From assembly GCF_033568475.1 (NCBI RefSeq), contig NC_133123.1, positions 6,625,001-6,689,000 on the forward strand: a stretch of 64,000 nt of DNA, given 5' to 3'. Shown piece by piece: positions 38,893 to 49,886 of this stretch. How positions within the stretch are numbered: position 1 is the stretch's first letter; each line of letters begins with the position of its first letter. A program made the position numbers and the translations under genes. The notes below the pieces were generated by a model. The model searched no databases and was not told the origin of the DNA. It saw only the letters and a program-made list of their open reading frames with translations. Origin of the DNA: Henckelia pumila. Lineage: Eukaryota; Streptophyta; Magnoliopsida; Lamiales; Gesneriaceae.

Positions 38893-41502
38893 TATAAGGC
38901 CCGAGATTAATTGATTTAATCCGCAATATTATTTAATTTTAATCCGAGTATATTTAATTTGGGAATATTTAGAGTTTTGATTTAAATTCTAATATTCTTA
39001 AATTATTTAAGATTGAAATTGAATTAAAAAGATTTTCCGAGGACCTATTTGCAAATAATGAAGAGTTGAGGGGCCAAAGTACAAATATGAGGTTTTGACT
39101 TGGACACTTGCTATATTTAGAGTCTTAAACGTGTATTCACCATAATTCTTCAGAATTTGAGCTGCAACTTCAGAAAGGGATCGAGAACCCCATCTCCAAG
39201 TCTATTCTCCATTTTCAATCTTTCATAACTTTTGCTTTGGTTGTCCGAATTCAATTCCAAAAATAGTTCCGAAATCCTTGCGAGAAGGGCTATCATTTGA
39301 TGTAAGTCTTGATGAGCTTTCTAATGATTTTGAAATGTTGATATGGGGGAAAAATCAGATTGATCATGTATTGATGTTCTTGAGCTTTTATGTTTGATTA
39401 TATTGATGGTAGATTGAAGAATGAGCGTCGTTTGCTTTCTATATGAATGTCCAGCCATTATTTCGAAATTTTCAGTTCTGATGTGTTGATTTATGGCTGG
39501 TATACATGCTGATATGTGTGTGTTACGTGAAGAGGATTGATATATATTTGACGATATCGAAGTTGAACCGAAGAACAAGCATCGTTCGCAAGTGCTATGA
39601 TTTTTCAGAAGTTGGATTCGATCTTATTCTTCTGATTGAATTGATATATGATGATATTCAGCTGTTATAATATGTATATGAAGTTGATAAGATTGATAGA
39701 ATGGTTGGAAATGAATTACGGTTGCCGAAATTATATCGTTAATGCCGTAGAGTCAAGAATTGAGTTGATTTGTGATATCTTTGAGTTAGCTGGACATTGA
39801 TGAGTGTCTTGCTGATGTTTTTGAATATATATGATGTGTTTTCAGATTTAAAACAGGGGACATCAAGCTTGGAAAGTTCAGCGTCGAATCGAGAAAGAAT
39901 TGGACAAGGTTTGCTTTGAAGATTAGCTTGCAAGACCTAGATTGTTGAGCAGATTTTTATTAAGCTTTGTATGTGCAGATGTTGAAGAGTTGAAGAGTTA
40001 TAAACCAAGATGAAAGGTATAAGACAACCTTTAAAGAAAGGGCTTGCACACTCAATATGAATCTATTGAGTATTCCTTTCTAAAACCACATACTTTGTGC
40101 TTCTATGTTAATAGATGCTTATATGATTACTTACTTGATCTAGTTTGTATTGTTGGTCTTGACTTGATGCGTTTGAGTTTGTTGCATTCATATTGGGCCA
40201 ACTTTCTTTCGAGTTTTGGAGGGCTGAGTTGCTCAGATAAAATGATAGGACGTTTGGGCGTATATTGAGAAATTTAGGTGATTGAGTTTTCATTAATGTT
40301 TGACGGTTGGGTGATTGAGTCATCCCTAACATTTGACGCTCAATATAGTGGACCAAAGTCCGGGAATAAGCACTCAACATCACCTCGAAGGGAGAGTAAG
40401 TGGATGGGTTGATGTGTTTCTTTCGTAGGGATCCCAAAACGAGAACCGATACCGATATGATAACCGATTTTAAATCATGCATTGCTTTTGAATTTAATAG
40501 ATGAGTTTCTATTATTTGTTTAAGCTGAAATATATTGCATGATGGTTTGAAGATTTGATATTGAATTATTGATTTGATATGAGTTTGTAGATGTTAATAG
40601 CATGTCTTGCTTGAATAAAACATTGCAACTTGATTTATAGCATGTTGAGTTAATATGCATTAAGTTGCTTTGAGTCTTATTTGTAGAATAATTGCTAATA
40701 TGCTTCAAGTTGAATTACTTGAGTTTATGCATTTTTATGTTGTTTTATACTGGGATTAAATTCTCACCGGAGTCTCTCCGGCTATTGTCTTGTTTGTATA
40801 TGTACATGACAATAGGTGGAACTGGAACGAGTCCGAGAAGATAATGAAGAATAGAGATCAAGAGAAAGTAGAGTGGTGATCCGGGTTTAGATACGAGTTA
40901 CTGTCAAGTTGTACCAAGTTGATATGTAGTTGGGATTTGTCTTGTATGCTATGACCTTAGCTTGTTGTACTAAATTCAAGTTTATGAAGTTCTAGTTGAC
41001 ATCTTCATATAGATGTTATGATGTTGTTAATGCTAGATGGATATGAAATGAAGCATGTTGAAACTCATGTTGTGAATCTTAGTATTGCCTTGATTCTTCT
41101 TAGACTTGAGATAGCATGTATATTATGTTGTAGCTTATACAAGACTAGATGGTTTATTATTCCACCTTTGACAGCAATCTTTGTGTAGCAGAATTTTCAG
41201 AGTTAAGAGCCCGCTCGATCGGCTGAAGTTCACCGATCGAGCGAGGCCTGTAATTGTGCAAACAGAGAATTCAATTTTTTTGGCCGCTCAATCAGTTGAA
41301 GTTCACCGATCGAGCGATGCCAAATTGTGCAGACCCGAGAGCTTGATTATTCTAGCTCGCTCGATCGGCTGAATTTGCCCGATCGAGCGAGGCTCTTGAA
41401 GTTTTTTTTTTAAAAAAAAAAAAAAATAGCTCTTGGCTCTTAATTTCTTTTGAGTACTTGATTAATTGTTCCAAGAGAAGATTAGCAACTCGGGTCCCCA
41501 CA
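38893..41502 (+). mobile_element. Solo LTR, 2.6 kb, nested in the older LTR
   Basis: The LTR begins TATAAGGCCCGAG and ends GGGTCCCCACA, with the perfect 5-bp duplication CCAGC (38888-38892 and 41503-41507). Its start, its AT-rich first 200 bp and its end are clearly related to the LTR at 33283-36172, but the bodies have diverged. No primer site or coding region follows it, as expected for a solo LTR left by recombination between two LTRs. It is younger than the LTR it interrupts. Confidence 0.85.
41212..41389 (+). repeat. Palindromic cassette 2 (CGCTCGATCGG/CCGATCGAGCG) in LTR
   Basis: Three 32-nt units at 41212-41243, 41285-41316 and 41358-41389, each spaced 73 bp from the last. Each unit is an inverted repeat with an 11-bp stem around a loop of about 10 bases (GCTGAAGTTC-like). 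The cassette ends 113 bp before the LTR end, the same place as cassette 1 in the related LTR. Confidence 0.85.
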
Positions 41503-41610
41503 CCAGCCCTCAAGTGGATAGCTAGGACACTCGAGAATACACTAAATAGGAGATGGGAGAGATGGAAATGAGCAAGAAAATGACTCTCGGATGGCCTATT
41601 TATAGACAAC

Positions 41611-41960
41611 GATCGGATGTTCCGATCTTGCATGAATGCCCCTTTCCGATCTATGCACTTCGGAAGCTCCGATCCCCTTCTTCGGACCTTCCGATCTCAA
41701 GCATGTATTGACGTGTTTAAAACCTCTTAACATTTAATTGGACGTCCCAGTTCGGATCCCCCGATTTTTAGTTCGGACCTGCCGAACTCTCACGTGTCTG
41801 TGCACAATTGACACCTCACACTCTACATGGCCTAACACTGATCGGACCTTCCGATCCTAGTTTGGATATTCCAAACTCTTCCTCTTCATCCGATCTTATC
41901 TTGGGTTAGTTCGGTGCTTTCGAACTACCTTCGGACCTTCCGAACCCTTTGGTGGTCCGA
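41611..41960. repeat. Palindromic cassette 3 (GATCGGA-NNN-TCCGATC) in the outer LTR
   Basis: About nine copies of a 17-nt inverted repeat, for example GATCGGATGTTCCGATC at 41611-41627, GTTCGGACCTGCCGAAC near 41780 and GATCGGACCTTCCGATC near 41840. The outer stem bases change as pairs (GATC with GATC, GTTC with GAAC, TTTGG with CCAAA). Confidence 0.8.
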
Positions 41961-42187
41961 AACCTGAAATCTTGTTCTGTACTTGACTATGCAATTGATT
42001 TAATTAAATTAATAGCTCCTAATCATATTTAACAGTTAATTATCTTAAAGTAATAATTGGGTTATTTCAGATGTATGTGTTAATGAGCGATTGAATTATT
42101 ATAGTGCAGGGGAGTATTTTGAGATAATCAAGGTTGTCTGTTGTTGGTGTTGGGTAAACAAATCAACCAACCAATATATGTTACGTT

Positions 42188-42450
42188 GTTCATAATGAAC
42201 TTTTGGCCATTCGAGAAGGTGTTCATTTCCTATATGAGAAAAATTTCAGGAATGTTCAGATTATAACAGTTTTTTTTCTGACAATACAAGCAGACACAAC
42301 CAAAAAGAAAAATATTAGGAATATTTGAGTGTGTGCCACATATCTCATCAAATTATGCAAGAACATGTGGTCTCAAATTTTATTCAGGTGTACAAATCGG
42401 TTAATGTGGTATCTCATAAAATATGTTGTTTTGCTTCTTTCTCCCGTTAG
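42188..42450 (+). pseudogene. RNase H-like (RVT_3-type) domain remnant
   Basis: One frame reads NELLAIREGVHFLYEKNFRN, matching the core helix region of plant RNase H-like domains found in LINE polyproteins and in stand-alone host proteins. After an interval, another frame reads HVVSNFIQVYKSVNVVSHK and FASFSR before a stop, matching the C-terminal part of the same domain (the region usually ending in N-x-V/A-A-H-x-L/I-A). The two parts are in different frames and the catalytic aspartate region between them is not recognisable, so it is a decayed fragment. Origin from a LINE or a host gene cannot be decided. Confidence 0.5.
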
Positions 42451-43354
42451 TAAGTTGTCTAGAATGATGAATTTTCGTCTTAGTTAACCACGCTTTTAAT
42501 TAATGATTTTAATCAATAAATTTACAAATTTTTTCATAAAAAAAACATTTATTAACTCAATCAAAAGTTCACTCAATTTTTTTCCAAAAATAATTTGTTA
42601 TTATTAAAAGATAATATAATATAGTATATATTTAAATTTAGAGAAAAGACATAAATATAATATACTATATTTAAATTTAGAGAAGACATACATTAATAAG
42701 GATAAATATATTAGGAGACTAAAATTTTGAAATTATATATATATATATATATCTTGACCATTGACTTTCCATCCATAAATTTTTATTAACATAAAATTCA
42801 GCCCACTAATAGCCTAAACATAAAATACTAGCTACGCCCGATTCATTGTCATTCTTTTTTTTTCCCCCTAAGTATCAAAATAACTTTCAAAATCATGATA
42901 AATGAATCGATCACATGATGCAAGATTACTCGAGTAATAACACAAGAAGTAAAATTAATTATTTCTTCGTGTGCCCGCGCACACACACGCGCATATATTA
43001 GTTTACTAATAACCAAATACTTAATATATAATATAGTCACTGGGATGATCCAATTATATTAAATCAGTTACAGGAGGAAAGGCCTCGGCTCCGAGAGGAA
43101 GACTACCATACGCATACAGTTCTTGTCGAGCATAAATACGACGATGAATCAAGTCGCGGCTAGCCAGCTAGCTAAGTGCTAACCGGAATCGGATTATTTA
43201 AAAACAAAAGATGATCATAATTGAAAATATTTTAATTTTTAGGAAAAATATATATAGAATGGCCTCTAATATTAGTTAATTATAACAACGGAATTAACGT
43301 GGTAGTAGCTAGGATACTTGGAATATATAATATTAATAATGGCGATCATGAGGA
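42451..43354. other. Intergenic stretch downstream of SBP-box gene
   Basis: AT-rich, with a short (TA)n run near 42737-42752 and a CA-rich patch near 42974-42992. The right end probably contains the rest of the SBP-box gene's 3' UTR. No gene is recognised. Confidence 0.5.
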
Positions 43355-43374
43355 TGACAGAAGAGAGGGAGCTG
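43355..43374 (-). promoter_or_regulatory. miR156 target site in the 3' UTR of the SBP-box gene
   Basis: The minus strand reads CAGCTCCCTCTCTTCTGTCA, and the plus strand TGACAGAAGAGAGGGAGCTG. It is complementary to miR156 (TGACAGAAGAGAGTGAGCAC) over its first 13 bases and again at positions 15-18. Mismatches are at positions 14, 19 and 20. It starts 23 bases after the stop codon, the position used in the SPL3/4/5 class. Confidence 0.85.
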
Positions 43375-43397
43375 CCGCCGGAGCACTGCCGTCATTA

Positions 43398-46003
43398 TCA
43401 ATAGTGTGGCCACTGTTGTTCGATCGGATGGTCGGGCGGGTTTCGACGCCTCCTTTCGTTGTGACCCGCCAAGCGCCTTCTGCAACTTCTTTTTGAATCA
43501 TCGAACTCCGACAGCTCATGAAATCTGCACTACAACCTACCTATAATCAATTAATTCATATATTAAAAGTGCATGCACTTGTGACTATATCTACTTACCT
43601 AACTAGCTAGATTCGTTATTTTTTTAAAATAAATTTTTTTTATCTTAATGTTTAATATTTAGATCGATAAATTTGAAATAATACAAATGTACCTTCGTTG
43701 AGGTAATTTTTCATGGAACTGTCACGTGAACCTAACCAGGCCAGTCGCCTTCTTGGTCAAACTAATGATCACTTGGTAATATATATAATAATAAAATAGA
43801 ACATAACAGTGTATTGGTTATAGAATTTTAAGTGAGTTTTGTAGAGTTTAAAATTTAGAAGTATTAATTTAAAATTGTATATATTTCATCATTAAAGTTT
43901 AGTGGTATTCAAGATAAACACTTGTAGAATTTAAAAAGTCATGTGATATTTAAACATGACTTTTAAAAACTTTACAAAAGTTTAGAGGTAATCAAAATAT
44001 CAAATTGTCAATAAACTTTTAAAAAATTCATTGAATTCTATTTAGTACAAAAATTAATGTTTGAGGTACAACAATAGAATATCAATAATTGTCTTTAGTT
44101 CAATATAAATATTTAGATGAACATTTAATTGAAAAGTGTCTCAAACTCATACACATTTTTTTTCATTTATATTAAAAATAGTCTCTATATATACAAACAT
44201 CAGTCTCATACATACTAATTATATTAAAATAATCTCTATACAAACATATTTTTCTATTGAAAATTTTAAAAAAGTAAAAATTATTATCTTTCATTTTATT
44301 TTTTGAATTCTATTTACAAAACCTCACGAGATTTAAATCATATTTATTAAATTTTATTATAAAAATTTATAATACTACACAACAAAAATTATAATATTTT
44401 ATTGATCATAAATTGAAAGTTACAATAATTATTTTTGATGAATAATTCACTATTTATTATATAAAATTTGATGTTGTAGTTATTTTATATAATTTTTGTT
44501 AAATAAAAATTTACGATAGTGAATTTATTCACTTTAATATATATTATGTATGTATTAATGTATATATGTGGATAGTTGTATAAAATTAAATATATTCAAA
44601 TTTTATAGAGTTATATTAATTGCTTGATTGCAATTAATTTAATGGTTTAACGATTTTTGTAAAGAAACGGATAAGTAAAAATTATTTATTTTAAGAATAT
44701 AAATATTAAAAAAATATAAATAGAAGTTATTGACACATAATTAAAAGAAATAAATTTTAAAATCACATTCATGAAGTATAAAATTCCTAGAGTTCCAGAA
44801 AAAGTTTATAAATGTCTATAAAATCTATTTAAAACAAATCATTTTTTGAAAATTTTTAGATGTTTGAGATTCTATTAATGTCTATAGTCTAAACGACTAC
44901 ATAAAAGTTTATCATTTAAAAAATTTCAGTAAATTTCTACAACGAATACATCATAAAATATCAATAATTTATTTAATATAGGGCCGGTTTACGGTCATAT
45001 GTCCAGACCCGATCCCAGTTCTTGTTTCTGAGATCCGGATCCAAGGGCCACTATCAGGGAAAAGTTTTCAGCCTATTGCATAATTTTAGGTTTATACATT
45101 TGCTTATTATAAGTTCTAAATTGCAAGAAACTCAAGGGGTGTTTAAAAATGCTTTAAACATTTACAAATACGAGACGAAAAAAAGAAAAAGCTCAACAAA
45201 TTAATATGGCGCGTTTAGACTTGTTATTGGAGTTTGGTCAATTATAAAAACGAAAGGCCAAGACTTTATAATATATGGAATTATCCGAGCAAACACGGAT
45301 TACTAATTAAAAAAGCTAGAATTATAAAAATAATAATAATAACTTAAAAAATATATACAAATAGAGACCCTCGAACTGCACCAGTCAACAACTTGATCAA
45401 AACGAGACTGGAAACTGAATAAAATAATCTGAAACATTGTATCCGAAGATAGATTAAAATACTATTATCCCAAACCCAAAACAAAGTCCACACCAAACTA
45501 TATACAATAAAATAACAATATATAAAAATAAAAAAGTATAATAATATTTTAAAATCACTTTGACAATAAAACAGAGTTTTCAGTATGACAAACCTGCTGC
45601 ATTGCTGGCAAAACCGCTGCCGGATTCCGGCCACCACCACCACCTGCGCCTTGGCGTGGTGTTCGCAGACCTTGTGCCGCCGGTGATAAGCCTTGGCATC
45701 TCTCAAATCCACGGAGCAATTCTCCGCCTGGCACATCTTCATCGAACTCCCACCACCACCACCACCACCACCACCACCACCACCACCACCACCAATTACA
45801 ATCGACCCTCTCTTGCTGGAGGCGCCGCCACCCCCCAAAGCCGCCGCCTCCGCCGCCCTTTTCCTCTTATCCTCATCGATCCCACCACCGCCAATATTCC
45901 GCTCATCGTCTTCCGATTCACGAGCAACGTGGCCGTCCATGTTCGTATGCTGCTTGAGAAGGTCAATTGCGCGAATCCTGTTATTAATACTAGTGGCTTC
46001 CAT
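43398..46003 (-). CDS. SPL: SBP-box (SPL) transcription factor, small SPL3/4/5 type
   Basis: Two coding exons, 46003-45594 and 43524-43398, separated by a 2069-bp GT-AG intron at the conserved SBP position (inside the Arg codon of [12 protein letters not shown]). The product is 178 aa. The SBP domain (about 90-162) has zinc ligands C91, C96, C113, H116 and C132, C135, H139, C151, and the nuclear signal [17 protein letters not shown]. The N-terminal half is acidic and low-complexity, with a run of 15 glycines at 71-85 encoded by GGT repeats. The short protein and the 3' UTR miR156 site fit the SPL3/4/5 class, which promotes flowering and phase change and is silenced in juvenile tissue by miR156. 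The start is set at MEATSINNR because a TATA box lies only about 145 bp upstream; the open frame continues upstream without clear protein character. Confidence 0.92.
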
Positions 46004-46160
46004 TACTGATCGAGTTTGATCGATGAAAAATGTTTGGTTGGTGTGGTGGTGGGGTGATGAGAATTTTTTGAGAGTAAAAAAGTTGAAAATGGGGAGAATG
46101 GGATGTGTGAGGACCACAACCCAATCACTTTTTTTGTATGTATTGTATATAGAGGGATCA
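46004..46160 (-). promoter_or_regulatory. SBP-box gene core promoter and leader
   Basis: On the minus strand CTCTATATACAA, at about 46154-46143, is a good TATA box. Transcription would start near 46115, giving a leader of roughly 110 bases before the ATG at 46003. The prediction is from spacing only. Confidence 0.45.
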
Positions 46161-46299
46161 CATTCATCCAACGGAGCTGGTTTAACGGCTAGAACATATA
46201 TAAAATGGAAACTCGGTCTATTATTATTCATCAAATGTATGTGAGGAAACTACTTAAATCGTGTTGCTCATATGCTTATTGAATTATTATATTTTTATA

Positions 46300-47707
46300 G
46301 ACTTATTTGTACCAAACACCCCTGTGAAATATTGAAAATGTACAATTCTCCTCTGTAAAATTTTAATAGGCATCTTCAACCCTAACCTTTTAAAAAATTA
46401 GCAATCGCCCCATCAGATGAGTGATTGTTGCGCACGCGTCCCTCATGCGACAGGGCAAAGATTTTGAATTTTTTTTGCACCAAATACCCATGTGAAATAT
46501 TAAAAATGCATATTTGATCCCTGTGAAAATAATTTTTAAATTTATTCAACTCATAATACACAATTTTTATTAAAATCTAATTATATAATATTTAGCAAAC
46601 ACTTTTTGTTTATTAATATTATTTTTAATTTTAAATTTATTATAATTATATAATTATTTTCCAAAAAATCTTATTTTTTTAATGATTTAAAAAGTACCAA
46701 AATATTAAATCAAAATGATAATTTCATGCATATCACTTTTTAATTTAGGATTATAGATTTTTGAACCAAAATCTAAATTTTTTAAAATGCATTGCAGAAT
46801 TTGCATTAAATAATAATACACAATATTTATTAAGATCTAATTATAAAATATTTTTCAAACATTTTTAATTTTATTTATTTTTATTTTTTATTTTTTATTT
46901 TTTATTTATAATTTATAATTAATTTATTTTTAAAAAAAATATTACTTTATCTCGTTATCATTATTTTTATCAAATCATTTCGTGTTTTCAATTTCTACAT
47001 TAAACATGATTCATAAATAAGGATTTAAATATCTAAAAATACCAAAATATTGAACCAAATGATAAGTTCATGAATGTTACTTTTTGAAATTAGAATTATA
47101 TAAGCATGTTATTTTTTTTATTATTTATTACAAATTGTGCAATGCATATTCTTGAAAAATTTTAATTTTGGTTCAATAATATATAGTCCTATATTAAAAA
47201 GCAATATGTTTGAACTTATCGGTTTAGTTCAATATTTTGGTACTTGAAATTATTTAAATACTTGTTTATGAATGCATGTTTAATGGAAAAGTTGGAAATA
47301 TGAAGTGAGTTTAATAAAATAATGATAATATTATAAAGTAATAATATTTTTTAGAAAATAATTAATTAATGATAATACATTTAAAATAAAAAATAAAATT
47401 AATAAAACAAAAAATGTTTGCTAAATATTTATAATTGGATTTTATTAAAAATTGTGTATTATGTGTTGAATAGATTTAAAAATTATTTTAACAGGGGTCA
47501 AAAAAGCATTTTTAATATTTCACAGGGGTATTTGGTGCAAAAAAAAATATCAAAATATTTGCCCAGTCGCATGAAGGGCGCGTGCGCAACAATCACTCAT
47601 CTGATGGAGCGAGTGTGCTAATTTTTTAAAAGGTTACCTATTAAAATTTCACAGGAGAGAAGTGTGCATTTTCAATATTTCACAGGGATGTTTCATGCAA
47701 ATAACTC
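46300..47707. mobile_element. Long-TIR Mutator-like non-autonomous element, 1.4 kb
   Basis: The left end GACTTATTTGTACCAAAC and the inverted right end GAGTTATTTGCATGAAAC begin arms that pair for about 300 bp (46300-46612 with 47409-47707), including CTGTGAAATATTGAAAATG and GCGCACGCG. The perfect 10-bp duplication TATTTTTATA lies at 46290-46299 and 47708-47717; 9-11 bp is typical of Mutator-like elements. Inside, blocks such as ACCAAAATATT recur directly near 46694 and 47040. No transposase is encoded. Confidence 0.75.
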
Positions 47708-47997
47708 TATTTTTATATTATGACTATGTGCTTGAATTAAAATAAGAGATGTTTATCTGATAGATGAGTCGATCCATAATATAGATTGAACCATAAACAA
47801 AACTTTATAAACACCTTAAAACACTTTTACCTAGCTAAAATACAAATAAGTATTTTCTACGTACGAGCTTCTCCAAACTCTTATAATCAATATATTTAAT
47901 CCCTAGAAATTAGCTTCTCAAATTACAATAAAAGTAATAAAATGTTGATGATGTCTTGTGTTGTCGTAGTAGGTAAATGTTTTGATTTGATTAATTA

Positions 47998-48336
47998 GGG
48001 ATAATAGCGAAAATAGTTATGTAAGTTTGTTTATTTTGTATTTTGGTTTTGTAAGTATTAAATTTTGGGTTTTGATCCTGTAAGTTGAGTTATGTTTTGT
48101 TTTTAGTCTTTTTTTTCTTTTGAGTGCTGATGTGACAACCGACATATCATTATTTCTCAGTATCACGTAATTAAGCATTTTAGTTGTAACATATGATGTC
48201 ACGTCAACACTGCATGAAAAAAAAACTAAAAACCAAACTATAATTTAATTAATAGGATCAAAAGCAAAAATTGAATACTTATAAGACCAAAAAAACAAAA
48301 TGAGCAAACGTACAATACCATTTTGACTATATTCTC
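47998..48336. mobile_element. Mutator-like MITE, 339 bp
   Basis: The 9-bp duplication GATTAATTA is at 47989-47997 and 48337-48345. The ends GGGATAATAGCGAAAATAG and (inverted) GAGAATATAGTCAAAATGG open imperfect arms that continue for more than 100 bp (TTTTGATCCTG with TTTTGATCCTA). No coding capacity. Confidence 0.7.
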
Positions 48337-48626
48337 GATTAATTATCCTATAAGTTCAAAACTTTATTTTTCTCATATTAGTTCACTTATCACCGTTAAA
48401 CATGATCGAATGATACGATTTCCTTCGTTCTTAATTTCCTTGGTTAGCTCACATATATTTTTAAAGATTTGATAACATATTAATATATTGGTCTTCAATT
48501 TTTTGTTGATCATATTTATACGGGGGAAAATACATTTTTCGACTTATAACTATGTTCTTTCATTTTTATCATGTAATTTTATATTTTTGATCATGTCATT
48601 CTCAATCATATCGTCTAACCCACGAG

Positions 48627-49216
48627 TACGGGTGATCAAGGTGCGATTTTGAGGTTTTTTCAAAAAAATTCAAACCGAATTGTCATGCTTGCGGTTCGGT
48701 TATACTTTATTTTTTTAAATTACGGTCTTGCATGTAAAATTGGTTTCGCAGCTTTGGGCGGTTTTAAACGATGGCAGTCGGTTCGCGGTTTTTTTTGGAT
48801 GATAGATAAAATGCAAAAAATAGAACTATTCAAATTATTTAAAATAATGAATGAAAACTATAATAAACAAAATAAAACTATAGAAAATAACAATCAAACG
48901 ACAAAATAGCAAGAGAGAAAGAGGGAAAAAAATGAAGGAGAGTTGAGATAGTGGAGGTGGCAAAAGTAGAGAATTTATTGTGTATATAATGTTCGTTATT
49001 AAATACAACCCTAGCTAAATAAAATTGTATATGGCGGTGCGGAGCGTGCGATTTTGGCTAAATATTATAACTGCATCGTGGGGGCGGGGCGTTTTCTTTT
49101 TTTTTTTTTCCCCTTAACCGCGGTTATTTTAAAAAAAAATGAGATACAACGGTGCGGCGCGGTGCGATATAGTGCGGTCGGTTCGGGCGGTTTTTGAAAA
49201 ATTTTGATCAGCCCTA
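48627..49216. mobile_element. hAT-type MITE, 590 bp, GGTGCG-rich
   Basis: The ends TACGGGTGATCAA and (inverted) TAGGGCTGATCAA are flanked by 8-bp repeats CCCACGAG (48619-48626) and CCCATGAG (49217-49224), one mismatch. Subterminal parts are dense in GCGGTTCGG and GGTGCGG words. An 86-codon open frame on the plus strand (48649-48909) is part of this element and looks spurious. Confidence 0.75.
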
Positions 49217-49306
49217 CCCATGAGTTTGCATTTGTTTTCAGTTTTAGACCTTTTTAATCAGATTGTTGATGTGAATAATGATGTGCCATAAAAAAATTAT
49301 TAACGT

Positions 49307-49382
49307 GATGTTGAACATCGATGATATGTCTCATGTCATGTCAAGATGTTGAACATCGATGATATGTCTCATGTCATGTCAA
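49307..49382. repeat. Perfect 38-bp tandem duplication
   Basis: GATGTTGAACATCGATGATA and the following 18 bases are repeated immediately, at 49307-49344 and 49345-49382. The perfect identity suggests a recent duplication. Confidence 0.9.
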
Positions 49383-49845
49383 TATTCCGAGAAAAAAAAA
49401 ATTTAATTGAATTATGTACAAAATAGTGGACTTTTGTTTTTGAATTTATACAAAATAGTGGACTAAGATATCATGCAGAATTAACCAACAAACATGGGGA
49501 AAAACGTGCAAGTTCCATGGCAAAAATTATAATTTCCCAATTAATAAAATATGGATGGCATTTCATTTGATTTCACTCATTTACTTAGCGGAATTAAATC
49601 ATTAATACATTATTATAAATTAATTATTGATATCTCTTGAATTTGGTTATACCGTACGGATCAAATAATAAGAATTATTGTTTGAAAAACATAAACCAAT
49701 TTCGAAGAAGACTATGATTTTCATAAAAGATCACATATGAATAAAATAAAATTAAATGACTGAGAACAAAAGTGAGCAGGGTATTGGGTACCTGCACTGC
49801 ACCGTATGATACATGAATTTCGTTAGTGACGGTTAAAACAATGTA

Positions 49846-49847
<2 letters not shown>

Positions 49848-49885
<38 letters not shown>
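49848..49885. repeat. (TA)n microsatellite
   Basis: About 19 TA dinucleotides without interruption. Confidence 0.9.

Positions 49886-49886
<1 letters not shown>

Larger units (their letters stand above)
37999..42069 (-). mobile_element. Probable older LTR (solo), split by a nested LTR
   Basis: The borders read TGTAATGACCCG on the left and GGGTTATTTCA on the right, that is TG...CA. Near-duplicate 5-mers GATTT (37994-37998) and GATGT (42070-42074) flank it. Removing the nested LTR at 38893-41502 leaves about 1.46 kb. A TATA box reading CTATAAATAGGCC on the minus strand near 41605 and a minus-strand end CGGGTCATTACA favour minus orientation. No internal domain is present, so it is a solo LTR and a fossil. 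Family is unproven; Ty3/gypsy is likely. Confidence 0.6.

Noticed and set aside
39321-40708. Several 60-120-codon open frames
   Set aside because: They fall inside the solo LTR, which is non-coding, and show no retroelement domain.
41212-41389. CRISPR-like array: 32-nt palindromic repeats spaced 73 bp
   Set aside because: Only three diverged units, the spacers are LTR sequence, and the setting is a plant LTR; it is not a CRISPR array.
43299-43496. Plus-strand 65-codon open frame in a GC-rich patch
   Set aside because: The patch is the minus-strand second exon of the SBP-box gene plus its 3' UTR; the plus-strand frame is a shadow.
45560-46019. Plus-strand open frames with poly-Pro and poly-Thr runs
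   Set aside because: They are the antisense of the glycine run and SBP domain of the SPL gene exon 1.
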